Below, piece after piece: positions 45,699-53,453 of a stretch of DNA of 64,000 nucleotides. The notes below the pieces were generated by a model, which saw only the letters and a list, made by a program, of their open reading frames with translations, was not told where the DNA came from and searched no databases. This DNA comes from Gammaproteobacteria bacterium (lineage in GTDB: Bacteria; Pseudomonadota; Gammaproteobacteria; Pseudomonadales; UBA5518), in contig JADIYI010000008.1 in assembly GCA_016705365.1 (NCBI GenBank), positions 1,364,001-1,428,000 of the forward strand, in the 5' to 3' direction. Positions within the stretch are counted from its first letter, which is position 1. Each line of letters starts with the position of its first letter. The position numbers and the translations under genes were made by a program.

Positions 45699-46546
45699 TT
45701 TTTCTTCTCCAGCTTCTTCTTGCTCTTTTCGATCTGCTGGATGCTGGCCTCGGGCGTGGGCAGAAACTCGGGCATGGTGCCACCCAAGTCGGCAATGGTC
45801 TGGCGCACCTTCTGACCAACCTCGAAGTGGGTCTGATTGGCCTTCTGCTTGCCGCGCACATGGTCCCGACGCAACTTCTCCTCTGTCTGGGTGGCGCGGA
45901 ACAGGTTGGCGGCCAGCTCCGTACTGCCCATGTGGTCGAGGATTTTCTGGCTCTTCTTGAGGCCCTTGGCGGAATGAATGTCCTTGGCACCGCGCCCGCC
46001 ATACAGACCCTTGTACCCGTGATCCTGGAAGATGGCGTAGTCCAGCGGCGTTTCCACACCGGCATCCTTGGCAGCGGCCGCCAGGTGCTTGTTGTGGGTG
46101 GCCAGCTCGTTGCGGATAGCCAGACGCTTGTCGTCCTCGCTGAGTCGGGCGAAAGTCTCGTTATCGCGCAGCTCCTGGCGGCGGGTCTGCAGGGCGAAGT
46201 AGGTCTGGCCGTTGGCGATGACCGGCTTGGCCGGATCGCCGTTCTGCACGATCAGGTAGCAGGCGTAGCGGGGCAGGCGGATGTCGGTCACCTGGCGTTT
46301 GGCGCCCGAGCCGATTTCGACCATACCGAGGACATCCTCGAAATGGTCGGCCTCGGGGTGGCCGCTGTTGCGGCAGGCTTCCTTGGCCCGTTCGATTACC
46401 GGCAGGAAGTGGCGGTATTCCGAGTACTCCAGCACGCGGGCAAGCTGGCGCGCCATCCAGTATTCGTTGCCGTCGGCATCGAACTGGCGGATGCTCTCGA
46501 AGGTCTGGTGGTGCTGGTCGACGATGGGTTTGCCGGTTTTTTTCAT
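45695..46546 (-). CDS. dinD: DinD-like DNA-damage-inducible protein
   Basis: A 283-aa protein with a BRO-N-type domain (TFESIRQFDADGNEYWMARQ, LARVLEYSEYRHFLPVIERA) followed by the DinD core (IRLPRYACYLIVQNGDPAKP; QTYFALQTRRQELRDNETFA; KGLKKSQKILDHMGSTELAA). DinD of E. coli is an SOS-induced inhibitor of RecA filament activity. A dinD gene inside type I R-M operons is common, where it may protect cut DNA from recombination control. The lysine-rich tail KSKKKLEKKK is of the usual kind. It overlaps the RhuM-like start (4 bases) and the HsdM stop (4 bases). Confidence 0.88.
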   Translation of the reverse strand: MKKTGKPIVDQHHQTFESIRQFDADGNEYWMARQLARVLEYSEYRHFLPVIERAKEACRNSGHPEADHFEDVLGMVEIGSGAKRQVTDIRLPRYACYLIVQNGDPAKPVIANGQTYFALQTRRQELRDNETFARLSEDDKRLAIRNELATHNKHLAAAAKDAGVETPLDYAIFQDHGYKGLYGGRGAKDIHSAKGLKKSQKILDHMGSTELAANLFRATQTEEKLRRDHVRGKQKANQTHFEVGQKVRQTIADLGGTMPEFLPTPEASIQQIEKSKKKLEKKK

Positions 46547-48102
46547 ACGCCCAGCTCCTTCAAGTATTGCTTCATACGCGTGCGCACCTCTACCAGCTCT
46601 CCCTCTAGGCGTTCGATCTCCAGCTCCACGGCGGCGACATCGATCTCTTCCTCTTCCTCGAAGGTATCCACATAGCGCGGGATGTTGAGGTTGAAGTCGT
46701 TATCGGCAATCTCCTGCAGGCCCGCGACGTGGGCGTACTTGTCCATCGGCTGACGGGCGCGGAAGGTGGTCAGCACCCTGGCCCTGTGCTCGTCGAGCAG
46801 GACGTTCTGGTTCTTGCCGCTCTGGTAGTCGCGGCTGGCGTCGATGAACAGCACCTCCTGGCAGGCCTCGCGGGCGCCACCCTTTTCGCGGGCGCGGTCG
46901 AACACCAAGATGGCGACCGGGATCGAGGTGGTGGGGAACAGGTTGCCCGGCAGGCCGATGACGGCATCGAGCAGGTTCTCCTCGATCAGGGCGCGGCGGA
47001 TGCGGCCCTCGGCACCGCCCCGGAACAGCACGCCGTGCGGTACCACTACGGCCACGCGGCCTTCCTGCGGCAGCGCGGTTTCGATCATGTGGGTGACGAA
47101 GGCGTAGTCACCTTTGGACTTGGGTGGCAGGCCGCGCCAGAAGCGGTTGTAGCGATCCGCTTGGGCTTCACTGGCACCCCATTTGTCGAGCCTGAAGGGC
47201 GGATTGGCCACCACTACGTTGAAGCGCATCAGGCGATCGGCCTCCACCAGCGCCGGGCTGTTGAGGGTGTCGCCCCATTCGATGCGCGCGGCATCCTTGC
47301 CGTGCAGGAACATGTTCATGCGCGCCAGTGCCCAGGTGCTGCCGTTGACCTCCTGGCCGAACAGGGCGAAATCGCGGCTGCCTTGCGCCTCGACCAGCGC
47401 GGCGGCTTCGATCAGCAGACCGCCGGCGCCGCAGGTGGGGTCGCAGATGCGGTCGCCGGGCTTGGGAGTCGCCAGTTGCGCCAGCAGCTTCGACACCTGC
47501 TTGGGTGTGTAGAACTCGCCGGCCTTCTTGCCGGCGTCGGAGGCGAAGCGCTCGATCAGGTAGATATAGGTGTCGCCGATTACGTCTTCGGAGACGCGCG
47601 ACGGGCGCAGGTCCAGCTTGGCGAAATCACCCAGCAGGTTTTCCAGGCGGCGGTTGCGGTCCTTGGTTTTGCCTAGATTGGCTTCTGAGTTGAAGTCGAT
47701 ATTGCGGAACACGCCTTCGAGCTTGGCCTTGTTGGCCTCCTCGATGTGGTCGAGCACGATGTTGATCAGCTCGCCCAGGTTGGCCGCCTTGCGCCGCTCG
47801 TACAGAGCGTGGAAGTCGGCCAGAAAGCGGTCGGTGATTTCGCCGGTTTTCTCGTCCTTGAACTCGACGTAGGGCAGGGTGAAGCGCTCGCGCTCCAGCT
47901 TGCGGCGGATGCGCTCTTCGTTGTTGCCGTACTCCTTCTGGTACTCGGCATAGTGGTCGGCCCACTGGTCGCTTATGTATTTCAGGAACAGCATCACCAG
48001 GATGTAGTCCTTGTACTGCGCCGGATCGATGACGCCGCGAAATGTGTCGCAGGCGGCCCAGGCCGTGTTGTTGACGTCTTGTTGGGTGAGCTGGTCGGTC
48101 AT
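46543..48102 (-). CDS. hsdM: Type I restriction-modification DNA methyltransferase subunit M
   Basis: A 519-aa N6-adenine methyltransferase starting at ATG 48102 within the hsdS stop (ATGA). The N-terminal helical domain is in VNNTAWAACDTFRGVIDPAQ. The SAM-binding motif is ICDPTCGAGGLLIEAA and the catalytic motif is NPPF in VVVANPPFRLDKW. GEFYTPKQVSKLLAQL is typical for HsdM. It modifies host DNA in complex with HsdS. The longer in-frame start at 48354 is antisense-like overlap with hsdS and is rejected. Confidence 0.95.
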   Translation of the reverse strand: MTDQLTQQDVNNTAWAACDTFRGVIDPAQYKDYILVMLFLKYISDQWADHYAEYQKEYGNNEERIRRKLERERFTLPYVEFKDEKTGEITDRFLADFHALYERRKAANLGELINIVLDHIEEANKAKLEGVFRNIDFNSEANLGKTKDRNRRLENLLGDFAKLDLRPSRVSEDVIGDTYIYLIERFASDAGKKAGEFYTPKQVSKLLAQLATPKPGDRICDPTCGAGGLLIEAAALVEAQGSRDFALFGQEVNGSTWALARMNMFLHGKDAARIEWGDTLNSPALVEADRLMRFNVVVANPPFRLDKWGASEAQADRYNRFWRGLPPKSKGDYAFVTHMIETALPQEGRVAVVVPHGVLFRGGAEGRIRRALIEENLLDAVIGLPGNLFPTTSIPVAILVFDRAREKGGAREACQEVLFIDASRDYQSGKNQNVLLDEHRARVLTTFRARQPMDKYAHVAGLQEIADNDFNLNIPRYVDTFEEEEEIDVAAVELEIERLEGELVEVRTRMKQYLKELGV

Positions 48103-48668
48103 GGGGTGGTCTCGTGGGCAATCTTCATCAGAAGGTGGGTGGTCACGCGTTGGCGCAGGGCGGCGATCTGTGCCAGCAGCGATTGTTCCTGTTCGGCCAA
48201 GGCGGCGGCCTGCACGATGCTTCGCTGCGCGGCCAGTGCGGGCAGCGGCACGTCCAGCACCTTGAGGGCTTCGGCGCTGATCATCCGTACCGAGGTGCCC
48301 TCGGCCAGCGCTCCCAGTTGGGCCTGGGTGGCCGGTGCGTTGATGTACCAGCACAGATACTCGGGCAGCACGCCGTGGGGCCGGATCAGCAGCATCGGCG
48401 CCGTGAGCACCGCCGAAGCGATCCCGTCCAGCACCAGTGCCGCGCCATTGCTGCGGCCGCGCGAGCGAAAGAGTAGATCGCCCGCGCGCAGCAGGTGGTG
48501 GGTCTTGCCCTTGGGCAGCGCCACCCTGATGGCATCCTCGGCATGCAGCAGATTGGCGTCGTCGATGTCCTTCATCTGGATCACCGTGACATCGCCCTGT
48601 GGGTCGTGCTCGAGGCGCGCCCGGAAGGGGTATCCCATCTGTACTTCCGCTAGTCTTCCTAGGTGCAT
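48099..48668 (-). CDS. hsdS: Type I specificity subunit S, half-size (one target-recognition domain)
   Basis: The product is 189 aa, while a standard HsdS has two target-recognition domains and about 400 residues. It has one recognition domain (RLAEVQMGYPFRARLEHDPQ; VIQMKDIDDANLL; AGDLLFRSRGRSNGAALVLD) followed by one conserved helix (QRSIVQAAALAEQEQSLLAQ). Half-size HsdS proteins can dimerise and then read a palindromic target. It is the first gene of the R-M operon, and an AT-rich promoter lies immediately upstream. Confidence 0.88.
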   Translation of the reverse strand: MHLGRLAEVQMGYPFRARLEHDPQGDVTVIQMKDIDDANLLHAEDAIRVALPKGKTHHLLRAGDLLFRSRGRSNGAALVLDGIASAVLTAPMLLIRPHGVLPEYLCWYINAPATQAQLGALAEGTSVRMISAEALKVLDVPLPALAAQRSIVQAAALAEQEQSLLAQIAALRQRVTTHLLMKIAHETTP

Positions 48669-48707
48669 ATCTGCAAAAACGTCGTTACGACATAAGATGA
48701 AAGCGGC

Positions 48708-48736
48708 ATATTAGCGCTGAAATTACGCGCTGTAAA
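48708..48736 (-). promoter_or_regulatory. Candidate sigma-70 promoter for the R-M operon
   Basis: On the - strand TTTACA (48736-48731), a 17-base spacer and TAATAT (48713-48708) lie 40 bases before hsdS. The spacer holds a small inverted repeat AGCGC...GCGCT. The 303-base gap 48669-48971 is AT-rich and otherwise empty. Confidence 0.55.
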
Positions 48737-48971
48737 TATGCAGTAAAGGCGTTTCTACTAAATATAAAACAAGAAAGAGGAAATCGTTCGCGCAATGATG
48801 ACTAACTCGCCTTCCAAGCACATCGGAGTCAGCGCTGCCCAAATTGGGTAGGTCTCTACCTGTTGTGGGGGGTATGGCTTACTAGACGAATGCCGCGCTA
48901 CGCGCCCAGCTAAGTGTTTCTGACATACGGTCGGCGCCAAGCACTTGCAAATCAGGCGGACATCATGCCCC

Positions 48972-50192
48972 TCAGTCGTAGAGCATCCACTCCCGTCGCT
49001 GCTCGCGCCAGGTGTTCTCGTCGGGCTCTGCCATGGAGTCGAGATCGGCCGGCGTGGCCGCGGCATCGTCGACCCATTCGCGCAGCAGCGTGCTGCCGTT
49101 GATCAGGTCGATCGCAAGGCGTCCGCTCTCGTACTCGTAGGGAAAATCGCGCCACAGCGGATAGTCGGGACGCAGGCTTCGCAAGGCTTTGAATGCCAGC
49201 GCCTGCACGCGCCATGGACGAAACGCCGCGTGATCGTAGTGCAGCGGATCCTCGACGTGGATCTGCACGCCGTTACACAGCTGTCCGGCGTGCTTGTGGA
49301 AGGTCGGCTCGAACCAGCACTCGCGCAGCCTGCAACCGTGCAGCCAGCCGGGCGCAAGCGCTTGCATCGCGCGGATCAGCGCCCGCGCATCGATGTCCGG
49401 CGCGCCGAACAACTCCAGCGGGCGGGTGGTGCCGCGACCCTCCGAGAGCGTGGTGCCCTCCAGCATCACGGTACCGGCATAGGCGCGTGCCATCGACAGG
49501 TTCGGCGCGTTCGGGCTCGGGTTCACCCAGCTGCGCTCGCCGAGCGGCCATCCGTAGCCGGGCCCGGTGTCGGGCTGCCAGCCCTGCATCGTGATGATCT
49601 TGCATTCGACATCGAGAGCGAGTGTCGCGACAAAGCAGCGCGCCAGCTCGCCCATCGTCAGGCCGTGGCGCATCGGCAGCGGACCGGCGCCGACGAAACT
49701 CTCCCAGCCCGCGCGCAGCAAGGTTCCCTCGACCGGGCGCCCGGCGGGGTTCGGGCGATCCAGCACCCATACCGTCTTGCGGTGTCGCGCCGCCTCTTCC
49801 AGCACGTAGCGCAGCGTGGTGATGAAGGTGTAGATGCGACAACCCAGATCCTGCAGATCGATCAGGATCAGGTCGAAGTGATCCATCATCGCCGTGGTGG
49901 GCCGGCGCACTTCGCCATACAGGCTGAACACCGGGATGCGATGCAGCGGATCGATGAAATCGGTCGACTCGACCATGTTGTCCTGCTTGTCGCCGCGCAA
50001 ACCGTGCTGTGGCCCGAAAGCTGCCGCCAGCCGCAGATCGGGCAGCGCGGCCAGCGCATCGAGCGAGTGTTCGAGCTCGCGTGTCACCGAGGCCGGATGG
50101 GCCAGCAGCGCGATGCGCTTGCCGGCCAGCGGGCGACGCAGGGCCGCATCCTCCAGCAGCCGGTCGAGTCCGAAGCGGATCGGATCAGTCAT
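48972..50192 (-). CDS. NamZ-like exo-beta-N-acetylmuramidase (DUF1343)
   Basis: A 406-aa protein with the family blocks FGLDRLLEDAALRRPLAGKR, FGPQHGLRGDKQDNMVEST, LILIDLQDLGCRIYTFITTL, VWVLDRPNPAGRPVEGTLL and EGTTLSEGRGTTRPLELFGA. DUF1343 members of the NamZ type cleave terminal N-acetylmuramic acid from peptidoglycan fragments. No export signal is seen in this copy, so action on cytoplasmic recycled muropeptides is possible. The start ATG 50192 overlaps the end of the DOMON-like gene by 8 bases. Confidence 0.85.
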   Translation of the reverse strand: MTDPIRFGLDRLLEDAALRRPLAGKRIALLAHPASVTRELEHSLDALAALPDLRLAAAFGPQHGLRGDKQDNMVESTDFIDPLHRIPVFSLYGEVRRPTTAMMDHFDLILIDLQDLGCRIYTFITTLRYVLEEAARHRKTVWVLDRPNPAGRPVEGTLLRAGWESFVGAGPLPMRHGLTMGELARCFVATLALDVECKIITMQGWQPDTGPGYGWPLGERSWVNPSPNAPNLSMARAYAGTVMLEGTTLSEGRGTTRPLELFGAPDIDARALIRAMQALAPGWLHGCRLRECWFEPTFHKHAGQLCNGVQIHVEDPLHYDHAAFRPWRVQALAFKALRSLRPDYPLWRDFPYEYESGRLAIDLINGSTLLREWVDDAAATPADLDSMAEPDENTWREQRREWMLYD

Positions 50193-50811
50193 GGGTGTTC
50201 TCCGCCTTTGGCGGCGCGAGTTCGAGCACGAACCCGCCGCGATGATGAAAATCGGGCTGCGGCGCGGGGTGGTGCAACGCCCAATGCTCCAGCTCGCCAT
50301 CGGCGTGCTCGATCACGGCGCAAAGCCCGATGCACAGTTTGCCGCCGGCGCCGCCCGAGGGCAGCAGCGCTGCCGGCAGCACGGCTTCGAGCCCCAGTTC
50401 CTGCACCGATCGCTCGATGTGCAGCAGCGGTGCCGTCGTGGCGACGAAGCCGGCATCGCGCTCGCGCCAGGCGCTGAACGCGTACACCGCCCATTGCCCG
50501 GACGGCGAGAAATTGAACTCGTGATAAGCCGCCTCGCCTGGTGTCGCGACAAAGGCCTCGAAGCAGGTGTGCTGCCACAATCCGTCGGCTGCGCACCCGC
50601 CGCGCGGTTGCGGAATCACCACGCGCCACAGATCCGCTGCCAGGCGGTAGCGGATCGCGATGGAGCCGTCGGCCAGCCAGCGTACGCTGGCGCTGAGTTC
50701 GCGTACCGCCATCCGGTGCGCCTCGTCGCGCCCCGTGCCGGAGGATGGTGTGAATGCATGGAGCCTGGCAACGCAGGGTGAATCGATGATCGTCATTGCG
50801 TTCAACCGCAT
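50185..50811 (-). CDS. DOMON-like domain protein
   Basis: A 208-aa beta-rich protein. ATG 50811 with GAGG just upstream is preferred over ATG 50796. The pattern of LWQHTCFEAFVATPGEAAYH, EFNFSPSGQWAVYAFSAWRE and DFHHRGGFVLEL matches proteins annotated as DOMON-like, a fold that often binds haem or sugar in redox proteins. No function can be assigned. Coupled to the NamZ-like gene by the 8-base overlap. Confidence 0.7.
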   Translation of the reverse strand: MRLNAMTIIDSPCVARLHAFTPSSGTGRDEAHRMAVRELSASVRWLADGSIAIRYRLAADLWRVVIPQPRGGCAADGLWQHTCFEAFVATPGEAAYHEFNFSPSGQWAVYAFSAWRERDAGFVATTAPLLHIERSVQELGLEAVLPAALLPSGGAGGKLCIGLCAVIEHADGELEHWALHHPAPQPDFHHRGGFVLELAPPKAENTHD

Positions 50812-50876
50812 ATCCTCGAAGCCCAGCCGGCAGTTTAGCTTCTCGCCCGCCAGCCCGGCGCGATTGCGGACAGACG

Positions 50877-52037
50877 CTAGTGCGCATCCTCATGCATATG
50901 ACGCGCGCGGTAGGCCACGAATTGCTCCCGCAACTCAGCTTCGCTCAATCCGAATTCATCCGCCGCATAGACGTGCATCGGTCGCGTATCCCGGGAATTC
51001 GCGGCCATCCACGCCGCGAGGCGTGCCTGGTTGGCCGAATCCGCGGCCAATCCGATGACGGCCAGCACCCGCATGCCCACCGCGACCGGGTCACTCCGGA
51101 GTTCCGCGTAACGGATGTCGATGAAGCGCCGTTCGCCGAGACGATCGCGCGTGGCCATGAAATCGGCGAGATTGCGCGCGAGGCGCCGGCTCCAGTGGGC
51201 ACCGATGCACCGGCGATCGAGCCGATCGGTATTGGGTGCGGACAGCGTGTCGACCAGGCTGCACCACGACACGACGGTCTGCACCGGATCGCGGTGCGGC
51301 ATCACGATGCTGGCCTCGGGAAACACTTCGGTCAGCGCGGGCAGTGCGCTCAGATGCTGCGGCGTTTTCAGGATCCATTTCTTCTGCCGCCGCGACGAAT
51401 CCTGCAACGTCAGTGCCTGCAGCACCTCCCGCAGTTCGCGGTACGCAGGCCCCTGGTCGGCCTGTTCCATCCAGCGCGCATAGGAGGGCACATTCATGAA
51501 GCTTTCGGGCGCCGATGACACGAAGCTCTGCTCGAGCAGCATCACTTCCTCGTCGGCGGCGAACGCGTCCATCGGATGGATCGACAGCAGATCCGGTGCG
51601 GCCTCGAGCATCGCCGCCACCGCGGCGCGCGCGATCTCGCGTCGTTGTTCCGCCTGACCGGGAACCTCGCCGGGCAGCGGCACCGGGTTGAGCGTTTCCC
51701 ACCAGTACACCGCGGTGGCTCCCTCGGCCGCGGCGAGCAGACGCTGCAGCAGCGTCGAGCCGCTGCGACCGAGACCCACGATCACGCAACCCACATCGAC
51801 CGGCTCGTCGCGGATGCCGGGGTTGCGGTTCACGAAGTCGCGGATACGCAAGCGGTTCACCAGCCCCGTCAGGATGCGCTCACCCTGGATTTGTCGTCCA
51901 GTGGCGTTCAGCGCGGCTTCCTCGCGCATCGAACGCAGCAGTACCTCGAGCGGTTCGCGGAACCACGGATCGCCGAAGTCATCGAGTCCCGTGCGCCTGC
52001 GCGCCTCGGAAATCAAAAGCTCTGTTTGCAGGTCCAT
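50877..52037 (-). CDS. Sulfotransferase-family protein
   Basis: A 386-aa protein with the PAPS 5'-phosphosulfate loop VIVGLGRSGSTLLQRLLAAA and the 3'-phosphate segment ASIVMPHRDPVQTVVSWCSL, followed by IDIRYAELRSDPVAVGMRVL. These mark the Sulfotransfer_3 family (PF13469), which transfers sulfate from PAPS to alcohols. Members are frequent in marine bacteria and some are linked to sterol or lipid metabolism. The start is ATG 52037. The gene follows meaB by 32 bp and could be in the mutase operon. Confidence 0.82.
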   Translation of the reverse strand: MDLQTELLISEARRRTGLDDFGDPWFREPLEVLLRSMREEAALNATGRQIQGERILTGLVNRLRIRDFVNRNPGIRDEPVDVGCVIVGLGRSGSTLLQRLLAAAEGATAVYWWETLNPVPLPGEVPGQAEQRREIARAAVAAMLEAAPDLLSIHPMDAFAADEEVMLLEQSFVSSAPESFMNVPSYARWMEQADQGPAYRELREVLQALTLQDSSRRQKKWILKTPQHLSALPALTEVFPEASIVMPHRDPVQTVVSWCSLVDTLSAPNTDRLDRRCIGAHWSRRLARNLADFMATRDRLGERRFIDIRYAELRSDPVAVGMRVLAVIGLAADSANQARLAAWMAANSRDTRPMHVYAADEFGLSEAELREQFVAYRARHMHEDAH

Positions 52038-52069
52038 ATTCGTATCGTGTTCTTTCAGTGACAGTAAAC

Positions 52070-53035
52070 TCAATGCGCCGGCTCGAGGCTGAGCCGTGCG
52101 CACAATAGATCGGCGGCGGCATGCGGATCGAGGCGGCAGGCCGCGACGTCGGCCAGTACGGCGGCCGCGTCCGGGCGCGCGAGCGCGGTCTCGAGAATCT
52201 TCCTGGTGGCCGCGTCGCGCAGCAATTTCACGAACACCTCGTGAGCGCGGTGCGCGCGCCGGGTCTCGAAGGCGCCACTTGCGCGCAGGAACTCCGCATG
52301 CCGGTCGAGTACGTCGACGATTCCCGCGCCGCCTTCGCCGCGGGTCGCTACCGCCTGCAGCACCGGCGGCTTCCAGGCATCGACGGGTGCGGCATGCTCG
52401 CGCAGGTGCAGCGCCATCTCGAGCTGACGCAGCGTCTGCAACGCGCCCTCGCGATCGGCCTTGTTCAGCACGAACAGATCGCCCGCTTCCATCAGACCGG
52501 CCTTGATCGCCTGGATCTCGTCACCGAGCCCCGGGGCGGAGACGATGATCGTGGAGTGCGCCAGCGCGACGATCTCGATCTCGTCCTGCCCCACGCCCAC
52601 GGTCTCGACGAAGATCACCTCGTAGCCCATGGCGTCCAGCACCAGCATCGCGTCGTAGCTGGCGCGCGCCAGACCACCGAGCTGCCCGCGGGTACCCATC
52701 GAGCGGATGAACACACCCTCATCGGCGGCATGGCGCTGCATCCGCACGCGGTCCCCGAGAATCGCACCCCCGGTGAAGGGGCTGGAGGGGTCGACCGCGA
52801 CCACGCCGACGCGCCGGCCGCGCTGGCGCTGTTCCGTGATCAGCATGTCGACCAGCGTCGATTTGCCGACTCCGCCGGGGCCGGTGATACCCACGAGATG
52901 CGCGCGACCGGTATGCGGATATATCCCGGCGAGCGCGGCGCGCCCGCGCGGGTCAGCGTCCTCGAGCCAGCGGATCAGCCGCGCGCCCGCGGCCACCTGA
53001 CCCGCCAGCACCGCGGATACCACATCCGTGCTCAT
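52070..53035 (-). CDS. meaB: MeaB-like GTPase chaperone of a B12-dependent mutase
   Basis: A 321-aa GTPase (ArgK/MeaB family). The P-loop is LVGITGPGGVGKSTLVDML. VVAVDPSSPFTGGAILGDRV and FVETVGVGQDEIEIVALAHS cover the switch regions, and NKAD is in LFVLNKADREGAL. MeaB loads and protects the adenosylcobalamin of acyl-CoA mutases. The start ATG 53035 overlaps the stop of the B12-binding subunit gene, so the whole set is one operon: mutase large subunit, B12 subunit, meaB. Confidence 0.92.
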   Translation of the reverse strand: MSTDVVSAVLAGQVAAGARLIRWLEDADPRGRAALAGIYPHTGRAHLVGITGPGGVGKSTLVDMLITEQRQRGRRVGVVAVDPSSPFTGGAILGDRVRMQRHAADEGVFIRSMGTRGQLGGLARASYDAMLVLDAMGYEVIFVETVGVGQDEIEIVALAHSTIIVSAPGLGDEIQAIKAGLMEAGDLFVLNKADREGALQTLRQLEMALHLREHAAPVDAWKPPVLQAVATRGEGGAGIVDVLDRHAEFLRASGAFETRRAHRAHEVFVKLLRDAATRKILETALARPDAAAVLADVAACRLDPHAAADLLCARLSLEPAH

Positions 53036-53451
53036 GAGTGTGCGTCGCGATCCTGCGCGCCATGCCACTCGTTGAGGTAGTCGATGATCTCGCGCGTGTC
53101 GGCGCCCATCGTGAAGACGCGCGCGACGCCCGCCTCGCGCAGCGCCGCCTGGTCCTCTTCGGGAATGACCCCTCCCACGATCAGCAGCTTGTCGCCGCCG
53201 GCCTTCTCGCGCAGCAGCCGGGCCAGAAGCGGGATATTGCGCATATGTCCGGCGGAGAGCGAGGAGATGCCGACCACGTCGACGTCTTCCTGGATCGCGG
53301 TGTTTGCAACCATCTCCGGGGTCTGCTTGAGTCCCGTGAAGATCACTTCCATGCCGGCGTCGCGCAGCGCGTGCGCGATCACGGTGACGCCGACGGTATG
53401 GGTATCGAGACCGAGCTTGGCCAGCAGCACGCGGATGGGAGCCTGCGCCAT
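53032..53451 (-). CDS. Cobalamin-binding subunit of an acyl-CoA mutase
   Basis: A 139-aa flavodoxin-like B12 domain. It has the base-off ligand motif DxHxxG in GLDTHTVGVTVIAHALRDAG, the SxL motif in VGISSLSAGHMRNIP and the GG motif in LLIVGGVIPEEDQAAL. As a free-standing small subunit it is equivalent to the B subunit of isobutyryl-CoA and 2-hydroxyisobutyryl-CoA mutases. ATG 53451 is preferred over GTG 53457 because GGGAG sits 7 bases upstream. Confidence 0.9.
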   Translation of the reverse strand: MAQAPIRVLLAKLGLDTHTVGVTVIAHALRDAGMEVIFTGLKQTPEMVANTAIQEDVDVVGISSLSAGHMRNIPLLARLLREKAGGDKLLIVGGVIPEEDQAALREAGVARVFTMGADTREIIDYLNEWHGAQDRDAHS

Positions 53452-53453
53452 GC

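Noticed and set aside
48758..49066. 102-codon frame between hsdS and the NamZ-like gene
   Set aside because: Overlaps the NamZ-like 3' end, has no ribosome site and Pro/Arg/Ser-rich low-information sequence.
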